Source of the DNA: Impatiens glandulifera
Lineage: Eukaryota; Streptophyta; Magnoliopsida; Ericales; Balsaminaceae
Direction of reading: 5' to 3'
DNA: 64,000 bases
Assembly: GCF_907164915.1 (NCBI RefSeq)
Contig: NC_061868.1
Location: forward strand, 24,051,819 to 24,115,818
Each line of letters starts with the position of its first letter. The first letter of the stretch is position 1. A model generated the notes under the pieces. That model did not search any database. It was not told the origin of the DNA and worked only from the letters and a program-made list of their open reading frames with translations. This document shows, one piece after another, positions 9,410-19,782 of the stretch. A program made the position numbers and the translations under genes.

Positions 9410-11296
9410 ATGATGATGATCTCCGAATACGACATCACATATATGGCTCAGAAATCTGTTAAAGGAAGTGCTATCGCGGACTTCCTAGCAGATCAACCTA
9501 TCATAGTCAAGCCTTCTTTCGAACTCGACTTTCCCGATGACTCCATAATGTCTATAACTTCAGACACATGGAAGTTAATGTTTGATGGAGCCTCCTCCAA
9601 GCATGGTTACGGAATTGGAATTCTCTTAATAGATCCCCAGGGAACCTACAATCCCATCTCTATTAAGTTAGAGTATTCTGTAACTAACAATGAGGCTGAG
9701 TACGAAGCATGTCTCTCAGGTCTCAAAATCGCATACGAAAGAGGAGCAACTAAATTAGACGTAATCGGCGACTATAATCTGTTTATATCCCAAGTTAATG
9801 GAACATGGCAAGTACGAGGAGAAAATATCAAACCTTATCACACTTTCCTACTCCGTTTTATCGACAAGTTCGATCATGTGTCTTTTGTACACACCCCAAG
9901 AAGCCAAAATCGCTTTGCCGATGCTTTGACCACGCTAGCAGCTATGACCCAAATTCCTGTTGGAATTAAGGTCAAACCTCTGAAGATCCGTCAGAAACGA
10001 AAATCTGATTTCGAAGTTGGAGTGGTAGCCTCCGTTCAAGTGCCCACTAAACCATGGTTCGATATCCTTCAAAACTACATTGTGTATGGAGAATATCCGT
10101 CCCACTTCCGAGCTAAGGAACGAAGAGCCCTGCGCCAATATTCCACTAACTATGCTTGGATAGATAATAAGCTATACAGACGATCTTTTGAAGGTCAAAA
10201 CATGCTTTGCGTCAATGGTCCCGAGGCACGAAGGATCATAGAAGAAGTACATGCAGGTGTGTGTGGTCCACACATGAATGGACTCGCCCTTGCTAAGAAA
10301 ATACTCCGCCTCGGATACTATTGGCAAAACATTGAGCAAGAATGTGTCAGCTATGTGAAAAGTTGTCACCAATGCCAAATCTATGCTAATCTAAAGCATA
10401 CTCCAACATCTCTGCTATACTGCATGACATCACCATGGCCCTTTTCGACATGGGGCATTGATGTCATTGGAAAAATCTATCCCCATGCTTCTAATGGACA
10501 TGAGTTCATACTCGTAGCCATCGACTATTTCTCTAAATGGGTCGAGGCATCGTCTTATAAGATCCTCAAGTCTACTCAGGTAGCAAAATTCATCCGTGTT
10601 AATATCATAGCTAGATACGGAGTACCTCATGCTATTGTCTCGGATAATGGAAGACAGTTCCAAGGAAAGGTTTTATCCATTCTTAAAGAATTCAAGATCG
10701 AACATCACAAATCTTCACCCTATCGACCCCAAACCAATGGAGCGGTCGAAGCGGCAAACAAGAATGTGATTAGGATCATCAAGAAGATGACCAACACATA
10801 TAAGGATTGGCATGAAAAGCTGCCATTCGCCTTATGGGGATATCGTACGACTGCTCGAGCATCGACAGACGAGACTCCCTATTCTCTAGTTTACGGCATG
10901 GATGCCGTACAACCCATCGAGATTGAAATCCCCACACTAAGAATCCTATTGGAATCTCACGTTGTTGAGGAAGATTGGGTAAAAGCTCGATACGACCAGT
11001 TGACATTGATGGAAGACCATAGGTTGGATGCGTTATGCAAAACCCAGGCTTACCAAAAACGAATGGCCGATACCTTTAATAGAAAGGTCAAACCCAGAAG
11101 CCTAAAAGAAGGTGACCTAGTGCTCAAAGTAACTCGCGAACTGTTAGACCCTAGGGGCAAGTTCCGACCACGATGGGAAGGTCCCTTCCTCATCAAGAAA
11201 ATCCTCTCTGGAGGTGCGGTTCACCTTTCAACAGTTGAAAGCGAAGAATTTGTTGCTCCTAGCAATCTAGACGCCCTAAAACGATATTATGTCTGA
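9410..11296 (+). CDS. int: Ogre second RNase H (dual RNH) and integrase
   Basis: Same frame as the RT, after the TGA. The second RNase H, diagnostic for Tat/Ogre, shows D59 (MFDGASS), E95 (NNEAEYEA) and D121 (VIGD). Integrase follows: an HHCC zinc-binding part (HAGVCGPHMNG ... CHQCQ), then catalytic D about 350 (GIDVIGK), D412 (SDNG) and E447 (GAVEAAN), which gives the canonical 35-residue D-E spacing. The C-terminal part contains PRGKFRPRWEGPF, the usual gypsy GPF/Y-type end. No chromodomain. All catalytic residues are kept, so integrase is intact although cut off from RT by the stop codon. Confidence 0.88.
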   Translation: MMMISEYDITYMAQKSVKGSAIADFLADQPIIVKPSFELDFPDDSIMSITSDTWKLMFDGASSKHGYGIGILLIDPQGTYNPISIKLEYSVTNNEAEYEACLSGLKIAYERGATKLDVIGDYNLFISQVNGTWQVRGENIKPYHTFLLRFIDKFDHVSFVHTPRSQNRFADALTTLAAMTQIPVGIKVKPLKIRQKRKSDFEVGVVASVQVPTKPWFDILQNYIVYGEYPSHFRAKERRALRQYSTNYAWIDNKLYRRSFEGQNMLCVNGPEARRIIEEVHAGVCGPHMNGLALAKKILRLGYYWQNIEQECVSYVKSCHQCQIYANLKHTPTSLLYCMTSPWPFSTWGIDVIGKIYPHASNGHEFILVAIDYFSKWVEASSYKILKSTQVAKFIRVNIIARYGVPHAIVSDNGRQFQGKVLSILKEFKIEHHKSSPYRPQTNGAVEAANKNVIRIIKKMTNTYKDWHEKLPFALWGYRTTARASTDETPYSLVYGMDAVQPIEIEIPTLRILLESHVVEEDWVKARYDQLTLMEDHRLDALCKTQAYQKRMADTFNRKVKPRSLKEGDLVLKVTRELLDPRGKFRPRWEGPFLIKKILSGGAVHLSTVESEEFVAPSNLDALKRYYV

Positions 11297-11310
11297 TATC
11301 GTTTCGCGCA

Positions 11311-11404
11311 ACGGCTCTAATCTAGCCTTAGCAGGATTACAACGGCTCTGATCTAGCCTTAGCAGGATCACGACGGCTCTCGATCCAGCCTTACCAGGAT
11401 TAAG
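11311..11404 (+). repeat. 31-bp tandem repeat, three copies
   Basis: Copies begin ACGGCTCT at 11311, 11342 and 11373, each running through (A/C)AGCCTTA(G/C)CAGGAT. They begin 15 bases after the integrase stop codon. Confidence 0.85.
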
Positions 11405-11454
11405 TCCTCTTGGACCAACCAACCTCCAGTGGTGTATGTCTATGCCATAACTAC

Positions 11455-11670
11455 CATCAGTTAGTCCCCAGCTAAGAGTGGACTAATTGACATCTAGTCT
11501 TGTCCTCTAAAGGACTAATCGAAGCTCTAGTCTTGTTAGACATTTCCCCAACAGTTAGTCCCCAACTGAGAGTGGACTAATCAACCACTAGTATTGTATT
11601 ACTACGTTGGAAATCCCCAGCTAGTCCTCAACTTGGAGTGAACTAGTCGACCTCTAGTTTTGTACAACTA
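11455..11670 (+). repeat. Direct repeats carrying TTAGTCC/GGACTAA hairpins
   Basis: Repeated units of the form AGTTAGTCCCCA...GAGTGGACTAAT. TTAGTCC pairs with GGACTAA in two units; a third has CTAGT...ACTAG, where the outer pair changed on both sides. Confidence 0.7.
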
Positions 11671-12240
11671 TGTCATCATCAACAGTGGGAGAACTACGTG
11701 AGACCTGATTCTTCCAAAGAAAATAAAAGAATATATCAAAAACAAATGGAAGATACGTTGGCAGCCTTTGTACAGGTTCGGTCTCAATAAGCTCAGTAAG
11801 CTCAAGAAGCTCAGTAAGCTCAAGATGCTCAAACTCAAAATAAATGAACTATTTCTAGTTCTATCCCCACAGGATCTGAGGACAGTGGGAACCCTGGTTC
11901 TTTCCACCAACTGGTGATAAGGATTTTAGGAAACAAGTAAGGGCGAAAGTCAAGGGCATTTCCTTTAACCAAACTATGATTGATCTCCCGAATCAAAACC
12001 CCGAGTTTCTAGAAAACTTCTATCGATGGATATCCTTAATAAGCTTGTTTTCGTGTTATGCGATTATCTAGAAAACTAACCCTCAAGGGAAGGCTTTTGA
12101 AAAAGAAATGGAATAAAACACTAAAAGCCAAGCCAAAGCCGCAATTTGAGAAAGGACGTCTCATTCCCCTTTGTATAAGAGAACAGAGAGAACTAGACTC
12201 AAGGCCCCAAAAAAAAATATATCTACAAAAAAAATCCCCT

Positions 12241-12470
12241 GTAGATTAGGGTAAAGTCATTGTTCATACTCACATGGGCGGCTGTCCCAATGACTATCGC
12301 AAGAGTAGAACGTGTCGATACCCACAGGGACCAAAAAAAATAGAAAACACTCCCGTGTAGGTTGAGGTGTTGAAATCACCGTTTATGCTCACTCGGGCGG
12401 CTGTCCCGATGTCTATCGCAAGAACAAAACGTATCGATTCCACCAGATACACCCCGGTAGTTAAAAACAA
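12241..12470 (+). repeat. 116-bp direct repeat, two copies
   Basis: Units start near 12241 and 12357 and share GGGCGGCTGTCCC, ATCGCAAGA and AACGTRTCGAT. By eye about three quarters of the bases match. Confidence 0.75.
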
Positions 12471-12899
12471 AAAGAAGAGAAAAATCCCCCAACCGAAAAG
12501 TTGAAACTCTCTCTATGATGATACACGGAATAATCGAACTTTCGAAAAATTGCGGCCCACGACAAAAGCAACCAAAAATATAACTGAACATGTTTCTCAT
12601 GATTACCTTCCCCGCAAGTTAATATCTTGGATAATCGTCTGCACGAGATCAAATTTATCATCCATATCTTAATATAGGAGAATAAGGAGCTCGAGATCTT
12701 TTAGAAACGAGACAATCTCTTTCAACACAGGAATGCTCATGTCTTAGCCCCGACCACGTTTCGAATCCAAGTCACCCTATTACGTAGATAAGACCAGGGT
12801 TTCTTCTGCTTTCAAACCTTGTCCGAGACAGAATTAAGAATAGTTTATTCCCCCAACAACTTTTATTAAAGCTCTCCACCTTATAGAGTGATAAAACAA

Positions 12900-13250
12900 C
12901 TGGTCAATGTGTCAACTAGGTTATGAAGAACACTTTGTAAATCCAAAGGAAAAAAGTTCATGTTAAACCATTCCTTTAACTCCCCAAAGGGTCGACAATT
13001 TCACCCAGCTGTGAAGGACCCTTCGTAAGGCCAAAGAAAAAACTCTATGGGAAGCTCCCTGAGTGTTAAATTCCCACGGAATCAACGGTTTTAATCTAGT
13101 TCAGAAGGACACTTTGTTAGGCCCAAGAAAGATAAGTTGACGATTATGACAACTCCTCTCGTAAACAATCCTAGAGGAAGCAAGAGGTTCAATCAAATGT
13201 GAAGGTCACTTCATACAAGACTTATCTAAAGCCCTAGTTAATTGTCACAT
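12900..13250 (+). repeat. Diverged repeats of about 100 bp
   Basis: Four loose copies of a phrase like GAAGGNCACTTCGTNAGGCCNAAGAAA (near 12923, 13010, 13105 and 13200). Diffuse and old. Confidence 0.45.
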
Positions 13251-13289
13251 AAGATCATTGTCGTGATTCTTAAAGCCCTATTCCAATAG

Positions 13290-14280
13290 GAATCTATATA
13301 GGTTATTGTCATAACGTATCCCCAATTGATTGGTGTCCACATATGGGTTATTGTTATAACCCATCCCCAACAAGTTGGAGACCATCAGGGTTATGGTTCT
13401 AACCCATTCCCCTCGGAGCGAATGTGATCGCGTATCCCAGGCAAGAGTAAGCCCTATCTCTTGATAGGTATTTGTATCGGTCATTGCCATGACCACTCCC
13501 CATTAGAGTGATTGTTGTCACTCATCTTGTCTATAGGTTATTGTTATAACTTATATCCTCGACATGATAGTAATCATCCCCATAAAGTGATGGTTGTTAC
13601 GGTCCCCACGACAGCGTGATTGTTATCACCACCCAACGTGATTGTTGTCACGTCACCTAAAAGGTCTTCCTTCATCCTCAACGGAGAATCCTCTTCATTC
13701 CCCATAAAGGTCCTAGTTGTGGATATCATCTCTTATAGTAAGTCCTATCGTATTACAGGCATCCTCGAGAGTCATTGTAATGACTACTCTCTAGTAGTGG
13801 ATTCCATTTGTTGATGGACGCGGTATGATTGTTATCATTATCCCCGAGAGTTGTACCTCTATCCCCGTGGGATTGTATTCCCAAGAGAGAATTCCTCATG
13901 AGAGTCATACCTCCCGATAGGTAACATGCTGACAGGAGACTCCTCCCCACAAAGAACTTTTTTAAATCCTCATGTAAGTCCTATTTGTTGATAGGCATCA
14001 TTAGTCATTGTTATGACATGATTATTATGGTAATCTATCCCCATTTGGAGTCCCGTTTACTCCCCAACCGGATAAGACTATTGTCGTAGCCTATCCTATG
14101 CAAGATTTAGTAAATTAGAGAATGAGACATTGTCATGACTCGTTCTCACAACACATTGTCATCTTCCCGGTGCATGATAAGACTATTGTGATAGTCTATC
14201 CCCGATAGAAGACTACAAGCGAAGGAAGATCACACACTCTCCCCAACCATGAGTCATTGTGATGACTCCCCACCAGCAGC
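13290..14280 (+). repeat. Array of short hairpins with fixed TTG core and co-varying arms
   Basis: At least ten inverted repeats share the centre AT-TGNN-AT, while the arms differ and stay complementary: GGGTTAT/ATAACCC (about 13355), GGTCAT/ATGACC (about 13480), GTCAT/ATGAC (about 13772 and 14002), AGACTAT/ATAGTCT (about 14182) and GAGTCAT/ATGACTC (about 14254). CATCCCC or CTCCCC usually follows. No protein-coding potential was seen. Confidence 0.7.
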
Positions 14281-14313
14281 CACTACTATCCAGGTTTTAT
14301 CCTTCTACCTCAC

Positions 14314-17300
14314 TGTAGGTTAGGGTGCAAATTTTTATGATCAAACCTCGAACCCACGTTTTCCAAAAACTAACACTGTTTTATTCAAACTCGGTTCGAG
14401 AGGGGCCAAGGAAGGGGTTAAAATATTTGTATATATTTTACCCAAATTAGACCAAGGAAGGGGTTAAAAATATTCAATTAGGATTTATTCATGATTTATG
14501 TTTAATTCATGACTTAAACCAATTAAATAAAATACCCCAAAATTCCCAAAAATTCCCAAAAAAAATAAAATATGATCATAATTGTTATTATGAATCTAGA
14601 AATATTTTTTGTGAAATTTTTGGTGAAAAAATGGATTTAAAAGGAATTAAATTCGATTTTTTAATAACCTTTTAAATAAAATTAAAATTGCATAATCCTG
14701 TGTGGCTGATTTTATGTTTAAACTTTGCAGCAGGATTCTGGACCATCAGATGAGCGCCCAGATCTCATCCGACAGCCCACAGCGCGCCTGAAATCCAGCT
14801 GTAGCAGAACTACGTGCGCGCGCCCGCACCGGATCAACTAACGGGATGGACTAACCCCGTTAGTCAAGACCGCTGACCGCGGACGGAACGCTGACGGCGT
14901 CAGGCGAAACGACGTCGTTTCAGCCGTCTTCTTCGCTGGGACGCAGGGGTCGCCGGAATCGCGACCTCGCCGACGAGTTTCTTCCAGAAGCTCTAACTTC
15001 GGCTACTAGTGATCAAATCCGTTGATTTTTTCGCCCACGTGATCCCATCGTCAGCGCCTACATTTCCCCCTTATCTAGAAGCCTTATCTTCCCCGGGATA
15101 AGGCTGCCACGAATTAGGGATAAGAACGCCAACGATCAAAAAAACTCAAATTGGCTTTCTACAGCCGACCTTCGAGCCCTATAAATACTCCCCTACCCTC
15201 CTAATACCAATCCATCAAACAATAACCAGGAATTACACATCAATTCAATCCGATTGAAGACCTGCAAAATCCGGCGAAGAACAATTTTTTTCAAAACTTT
15301 CTCCAGCGAGCCAAGCTTCGATCCAGGCTTCTGGATCACTTCCAGCAACTCCCAGGAATGTTTTCCAGCTGTTGGTATGATTCCAGAAGCTTTAAATATT
15401 GATTTGTAATTGAAAACTTTGAATTTCTTCAAAATTTCTTGTTTGATCACTTTGGTCATATTCTTATGCTTGATTGTATGATTTCTTTGTACAGAATCAT
15501 TATATATATCACGTGTAAGTTTTTTGTTAAAAAAAACCGATCAAATCAATCTAGAACAGAATTTTGCAAAAATCAGTTTGAAAATTTGATTTTTTGAAAT
15601 GTTGTGTTCTTGGTTTAAACTTGGATTTGTTGATCCAGATTGTTGTTATATATGTTTATAAACATGTTTGAATCATTTCCAAACAACTGTAATCAAGTTT
15701 TGATCATGTTTGATCAAAATTGAAATTGGAGAAAAAAGCTTGAAAATTTGAATTTCAAAACTTTGTGTTCTTGCTTTTAATCTGATTTTGTTGGTTCAAT
15801 TAGTTGTATTACATGATTAGATGATTTATAAGTAACTGTAATCATGTTTTGATCATGTTTGATCAAATTAAAATTTTGGAAAAAAAGGTTAAAAATCTGG
15901 ATTTTTGAAATTTCATGTTCTTGCTTCTAAGTTGGATTTGTTGATTCAATTAGTAGTTATACATGATTCCTAACATGTAGGGATGAATTTCAAGTAACCG
16001 TTTCACTATTTTGATCATGTTTGATCAAATTTGGTTTTTGAAAAAAGTTAGATTTTGATTCAATCTTCAAAAACCATTTTAATGATGTAATGATGTTCTT
16101 GTTTTGGTATGGATTAACTATATTCATCATTTCAAAGCTAATGGAACAAAAATCAGGCCTTGAAATGGCCTAATTTAAAAGATCCCAAAATTTGACCTAG
16201 AAATGATGTTTTAAAATTAATTTTCTTATGATCTTCAAAATCGTGATTTATGTTAGGGCTTTTGTTCTTCATGATCATATGAACCTACGGCAATTTACGG
16301 ATTGTGATTTGGACATTCCAATCAAAAGTTATGGCCTTCTGAAGTTTCGGACCAAAACAAGAACACCAGGCCCTGAAATTTTGCCTTCGTGCCGAGAAAA
16401 ACAGGCCAGGACCGAGCCGCGCGACCGTGGAAACCGCCCAGGACCGTGCCACCCGACCGAAAAAGTTGTCTTAGGGCCGACAAAACTAGCCTAGACCTAA
16501 TTAACCTAGGACAAACCTTGCCACTTGACCTATGATTGAACTTGACACCTAACCTAGGACTAACAACTAAACCTATCCTCAGCTTAGCCTAGGCCAAACC
16601 ATAGCCCTAGCCTAGTATCAAACCCCAACTTAACCTAAGACCGTTATAGCCCTAGGCCTAAGTCCGAACCCTTACTAAAAATTGAACTTCTTCAACCTTA
16701 CTAAGCCCAAATTGACCAGATCGGACTCGAACCTAGGGTTTAATCCTTAGGCCCGTTTGGTTCCAATTTTCAAAAAAATCCAAAACTATTTTGGAATCAA
16801 GCCCCCATTTTCTAAAAAAAATGGTATTTTTAAGGTCATAAAGTAATTCTCAAAATTCTCTGGGATGTTTCCCAAAGAAATTTTCTTTTGCTAGGTCTTG
16901 TTTGGTTATACTCTCTAACATCTTTTTCTGATATTTTCAGGTTTTGTTAAATCTGAACCCCAACGCAACAAGTACACACCTCCTTTAAATAATTTTGTAC
17001 AATTATTTAAAGTTTATCTTCATTTAGAACCCCTGGACTACTAATTAAAGATAAGGAATGTTATAATTAGATTTATAGAAGCCAGACTTTGTCTATTTTA
17101 AAAGGATTTTGAAAACCGTCCTTAGGCGGGCGCAAAGGACATAGCTCGAAAGCCCTTTCCCGAGCGTAAACAGACAACGAACCACTTTTTTTAGAAACTC
17201 TGGTATAAATACGTTTGTACACGTATCATTTTATTGATTTTCATAAAATCTCTTGGCGACTCTGATTTTCAAATAAATAATCTTTAAATTGATTATGTTT

Positions 17301-17595
17301 AATTGATTTAAATCGGGCAGGTTAAATTGTTATTCAGCCTCCTAGATTATTAATGTTTGAACAAAAGATTAATTATTTTACATAATTAATTTATTACTGC
17401 TCCAGGTATTCTCAAAATCTTTTAAAAATTAAATGTTTCATTTTAAAAGATGCCTGGTACGCAAACCAAGGTGAAATCATTGTACCTCGAGCTGCCTCGC
17501 GGTAGTCCTTCCATATTGCCATGTGTCTCACAAACACGTGATAAGCTATGGAACGGGACATAGACCCGGGGGGGGGGGGATAAAACGGTGTTACA
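14314..17595 (+). repeat. 3' LTR of Ogre/Tat element
   Basis: The end is fixed by identity with the 5' LTR end (GTGTTACA). The start is placed at TGTAGG 14314 because it mirrors the terminal TACA, but no polypurine tract precedes it. Two purine-rich CCAAGGAAGGGG tracts (about 14406 and 14453) lie slightly downstream, so the start may be up to about 170 bp later. TATA box at 17204-17210. The GC-rich stretch 14750-15180 has no coding homology. Confidence 0.75.
15605..16100 (+). repeat. Tandem repeat of about 150-160 bp inside the LTR, three copies
   Basis: Units begin GTTCTTG at 15605, 15766 and 15917, with a degenerate fourth at 16094. Each contains TTGATCATGTTTGATCAAA, itself a palindrome (TTTGATCAtgTTTGATCAAA type). 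The last unit is also the first visible part of the 5' LTR (position 1). Confidence 0.8.
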
Positions 17596-18212
17596 GTATC
17601 CATTGAAAGAGAAATATGACCGTTGTCATATTTCCACCATGCAGGTATCCATTGAAAGAGAAATATGATCGTTGTCATATTTCCACTATATAAGGTTTTA
17701 CAGAAGCAACAGTTACGAAAAACAGTTTTTAGAGAGTTACAAAAAGAGTCTAGAAGCTATGAAGCCTACTGTTCTTACAATCTGTCTAAAAGTGTCAAAG
17801 TGTATTACAACTCTATTTTTTCTGTGTGAGAGTTGTAAATAAATAACGAGTAGTAAATAATCCTCGGTTATTTGACATATTGTAAAGTGTGATTGAATAT
17901 TCTTAGTGATTATACTTCTCAAGATTTGAGAAGAAGGGGTGACGTAGAAGTTTTATCTCCGAACATCCATAAATCTTGTGTTGTGTTCTTTCTCTATTCC
18001 ATTCATCTTTATCATCCAATCCGTGTGTGTGTTTCTTCAAGTTGAAACAAAATACTTTCGCACTTGAACTCAGTTCAAGAGTTTGTGACAACTTGTGTAG
18101 TGTTGAGACCGATATTAATCTTTAACAGGATTAATATCAACTGCTGTGTGTATGTGTAAGCGTTCTCCTTTAGCCAGACCTCGGTCCTCTATTGGTGATC
18201 CCGATCCTATCA
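17596..18212 (+). repeat. Copia (Sirevirus-like) LTR, 3' part, cut by the Ogre insertion
   Basis: Starts directly after the Ogre LTR and ends GATCCTATCA. It holds a direct repeat (TATCCATTGAAAGAGAAATA at 17597 and 17646), a TATA box (CTATATAAGG near 17686), the conserved stem-loop/GGGTGACGTAG motif at 17915-17973 and the TTGAAC/GTTCAA stem at 18062-18090. All of these are shared with the other copia LTRs here. It abuts a minus-strand gag at 18213. Confidence 0.75.
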
Positions 18213-19250
18213 AAGTCAAATACCTCAAATTCTTGAGCTTCTTCTTCTTCTCTTGCCATGAAGCAAGAAACTTCGTCATCATCACTATCGCTGGAGGAAG
18301 AATAAGAATTAATATAGTTCTGTTTGTTCTTCCTGTCGCCTGCCAAGAGAGCCTTCAACTCCTTTTCTTCGTCCTTCTTCTTCTCATCGCGCTTTGGCTT
18401 TTGACATCCCGATTGGTAATGACCTAAAATACCATAGTTAAAACACTTAGTATTAGCTTTAGATTTCTTATTGTCATTGGTATTTGAGGAAGTTGAGTTA
18501 GAATTGCTCTTCTTCATAAAAATGCCAAACTTCTTCACGAAGAGAGACATAACATCGCTACTGAGCTGCTGGGCAGCTGGCTTCACATCAGGGGCAACTG
18601 GTGGCTCTTCTGCACTCACCAAGGCTTTGGTAATGGTGGTGGATGAGGGTTGATCTTCTTCAATCCTTGATTTCAGCTCAAACTGATAGGCCTTGAGATT
18701 AACAAACAGATCGAAGAGCCCGATCTTGTTGAGGTCTTTGGATTTCCTCATTGCCATCATCTTTATGTCCCACTGCCTTGGTAAAGCTCGCATGACCTTG
18801 ATAGCAATCTCCTTGTTGCTATAGGTCTTGCCAAGAATGGATAGAGTGGAGATAACCTTGTTGAACCTTGCGTAAAACTCAATCATAGTTTCTTTAGGAC
18901 GCGTTTTGAAGCTGTCGAACTGCTGAGTGGAAATCATGATTTTGTTCTCTTTGGTTTGCTCATTGCCCTCACATAGTTTCACACTCGATGATGTAGTTGA
19001 ACATGCTGTCATCTAGAGATCTGTACAAGACGTCCAATGCCATGTTGTTGAGGTTATTTCTCCTTTTATTTTCGCTGGTCCATTCAGATTTCTCTTTTTC
19101 GATCTTAATGGGACCATCTGTGATAACACTCTACATATCATCATAAAGAGAGGAAAGATGAGCATAAACTCTCTTCTTCCACATAATATAGTTTTATTTT
19201 GAGAATGTAGGGATTACGTTAGCACTGACATCTTTGGATATGATCGACAT
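18213..19250 (-). pseudogene. gag: Copia gag, broken
   Basis: Minus-strand gag starting at the ATG at 19250 (MSIISKDVSANVIP). Stops interrupt the first 90 codons; the longest clean frame is 19012-18170, but its last codons are LTR sequence. It shows the UBN2/copia gag pattern (NEQTKENKIM, TMIEFYARF, ALPRQWDIK, LKAYQFELKSRIEE). The zinc knuckle CFNYGILGHYQSGC has Tyr where the second Cys should be, so zinc binding is lost. An acidic Ser/Asp-rich tail follows. It is truncated by the LTR at 18212 before protease. Confidence 0.82.
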
Positions 19251-19281
19251 TTTTGGAGATAGCTTGAGAATAGAAACAGGG

Positions 19282-19331
19282 CTATGATACTAATTGATAG
19301 GATCGTTGTAATCAATAGAGATGGGGATCTA
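19282..19331 (-). other. Degenerate tRNA-Met PBS and LTR end stub
   Basis: On the minus strand, CCTATCA (LTR end, 19295) is followed by ATTAGTATCATAGC, which matches the TGGTATCAGAGC PBS with two changes. The 36-bp stub 19295-19330 matches the end of the LTR at 24888-26488, then switches at 19332 to another LTR family. Confidence 0.6.
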
Positions 19332-19782
19332 TGTTAGGATCGGGATCGCCGATAGGGGACCGGGGTCCGGCTAAAGGAGAATGCTTACACACTCACAATG
19401 GTTGGTACTAATCCGGTTATAGATTAATATCGGTCTCAACACCACACAAAACGTCCCAAACTCTTGAACCAGGTTCAAGTGCGGAAGTAGTTTGTTTCAG
19501 TTTGAAGCAACACACACATATCGGATAGAAATAAGAATAGAGAAGGATCGGTTCAGAATAAATGGAAGTCGGTTCGGATAATGAAATGACCGGAAATGAG
19601 GAAAGAACACAACACAAGGATTTTATAGATGTTCGGAGATAAAGTTTCTACGTCACCCCTTCTTCTTAAACAACGAGAATGATATTCACTAAGAATATTC
19701 AATACACAATACAATCTGTCAAATGATCAAGGCTCATTTACTTCTTGATATTTGACTTACAACTCTTCACACAGAATCGATT
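19332..19782 (-). repeat. Copia LTR fragment, minus strand
   Basis: TGTTAGGATCGG at 19332 is the reverse of a GATCCTAACA LTR end. It holds the TTGAACC/GGTTCAA stem (19463-19490) and the conserved GTGACGTAG motif (19621-19668). It breaks off near 19782, where a + strand ORF fragment begins. Confidence 0.7.

Larger units (their letters stand above)
11297..14313 (+). other. Ogre 3' non-coding region, repeat- and hairpin-rich
   Basis: About 3 kb without credible coding frames. It holds several families of short tandem and inverted repeats, listed separately. Long 3' regions with tandem repeats are known for Ogre elements. Frames such as 12058-12249 lack any domain and are low-complexity Lys-rich. 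Confidence 0.7.
1..17595 (+). mobile_element. Ogre/Tat-type Ty3/gypsy LTR retrotransposon, 5' LTR cut by window edge
   Basis: Order of parts is LTR, PBS, ORF1a, ORF1b, gag, protease, RT/RNase H, second RNase H, integrase, long repeat-rich 3' region, LTR. An ORF upstream of gag, a second RNase H between RT and integrase, a tRNA-Arg-like PBS and very large size are known traits of the Tat/Ogre lineage. The visible LTR parts differ at roughly 2% of sites by eye, plus one 221-bp deletion in the 5' copy. The element is dead: stop codons in gag (5449) and between RT and the second RNase H (9407), and a frameshift near 5790. It inserted into a copia LTR whose remainder starts at 17596. Confidence 0.92.

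Noticed and set aside
12058..12249. Lys-rich 63-codon frame
   Set aside because: Low-complexity sequence in the Ogre 3' region; no homology with other frames seen.
16228..16494. 88-codon frame in the 3' LTR
   Set aside because: Spans the segment deleted in the 5' LTR; no domain and not conserved.
17596..17600. GTATC as Ogre target site duplication
   Set aside because: The left flank of the Ogre lies outside the window, so it cannot be confirmed.
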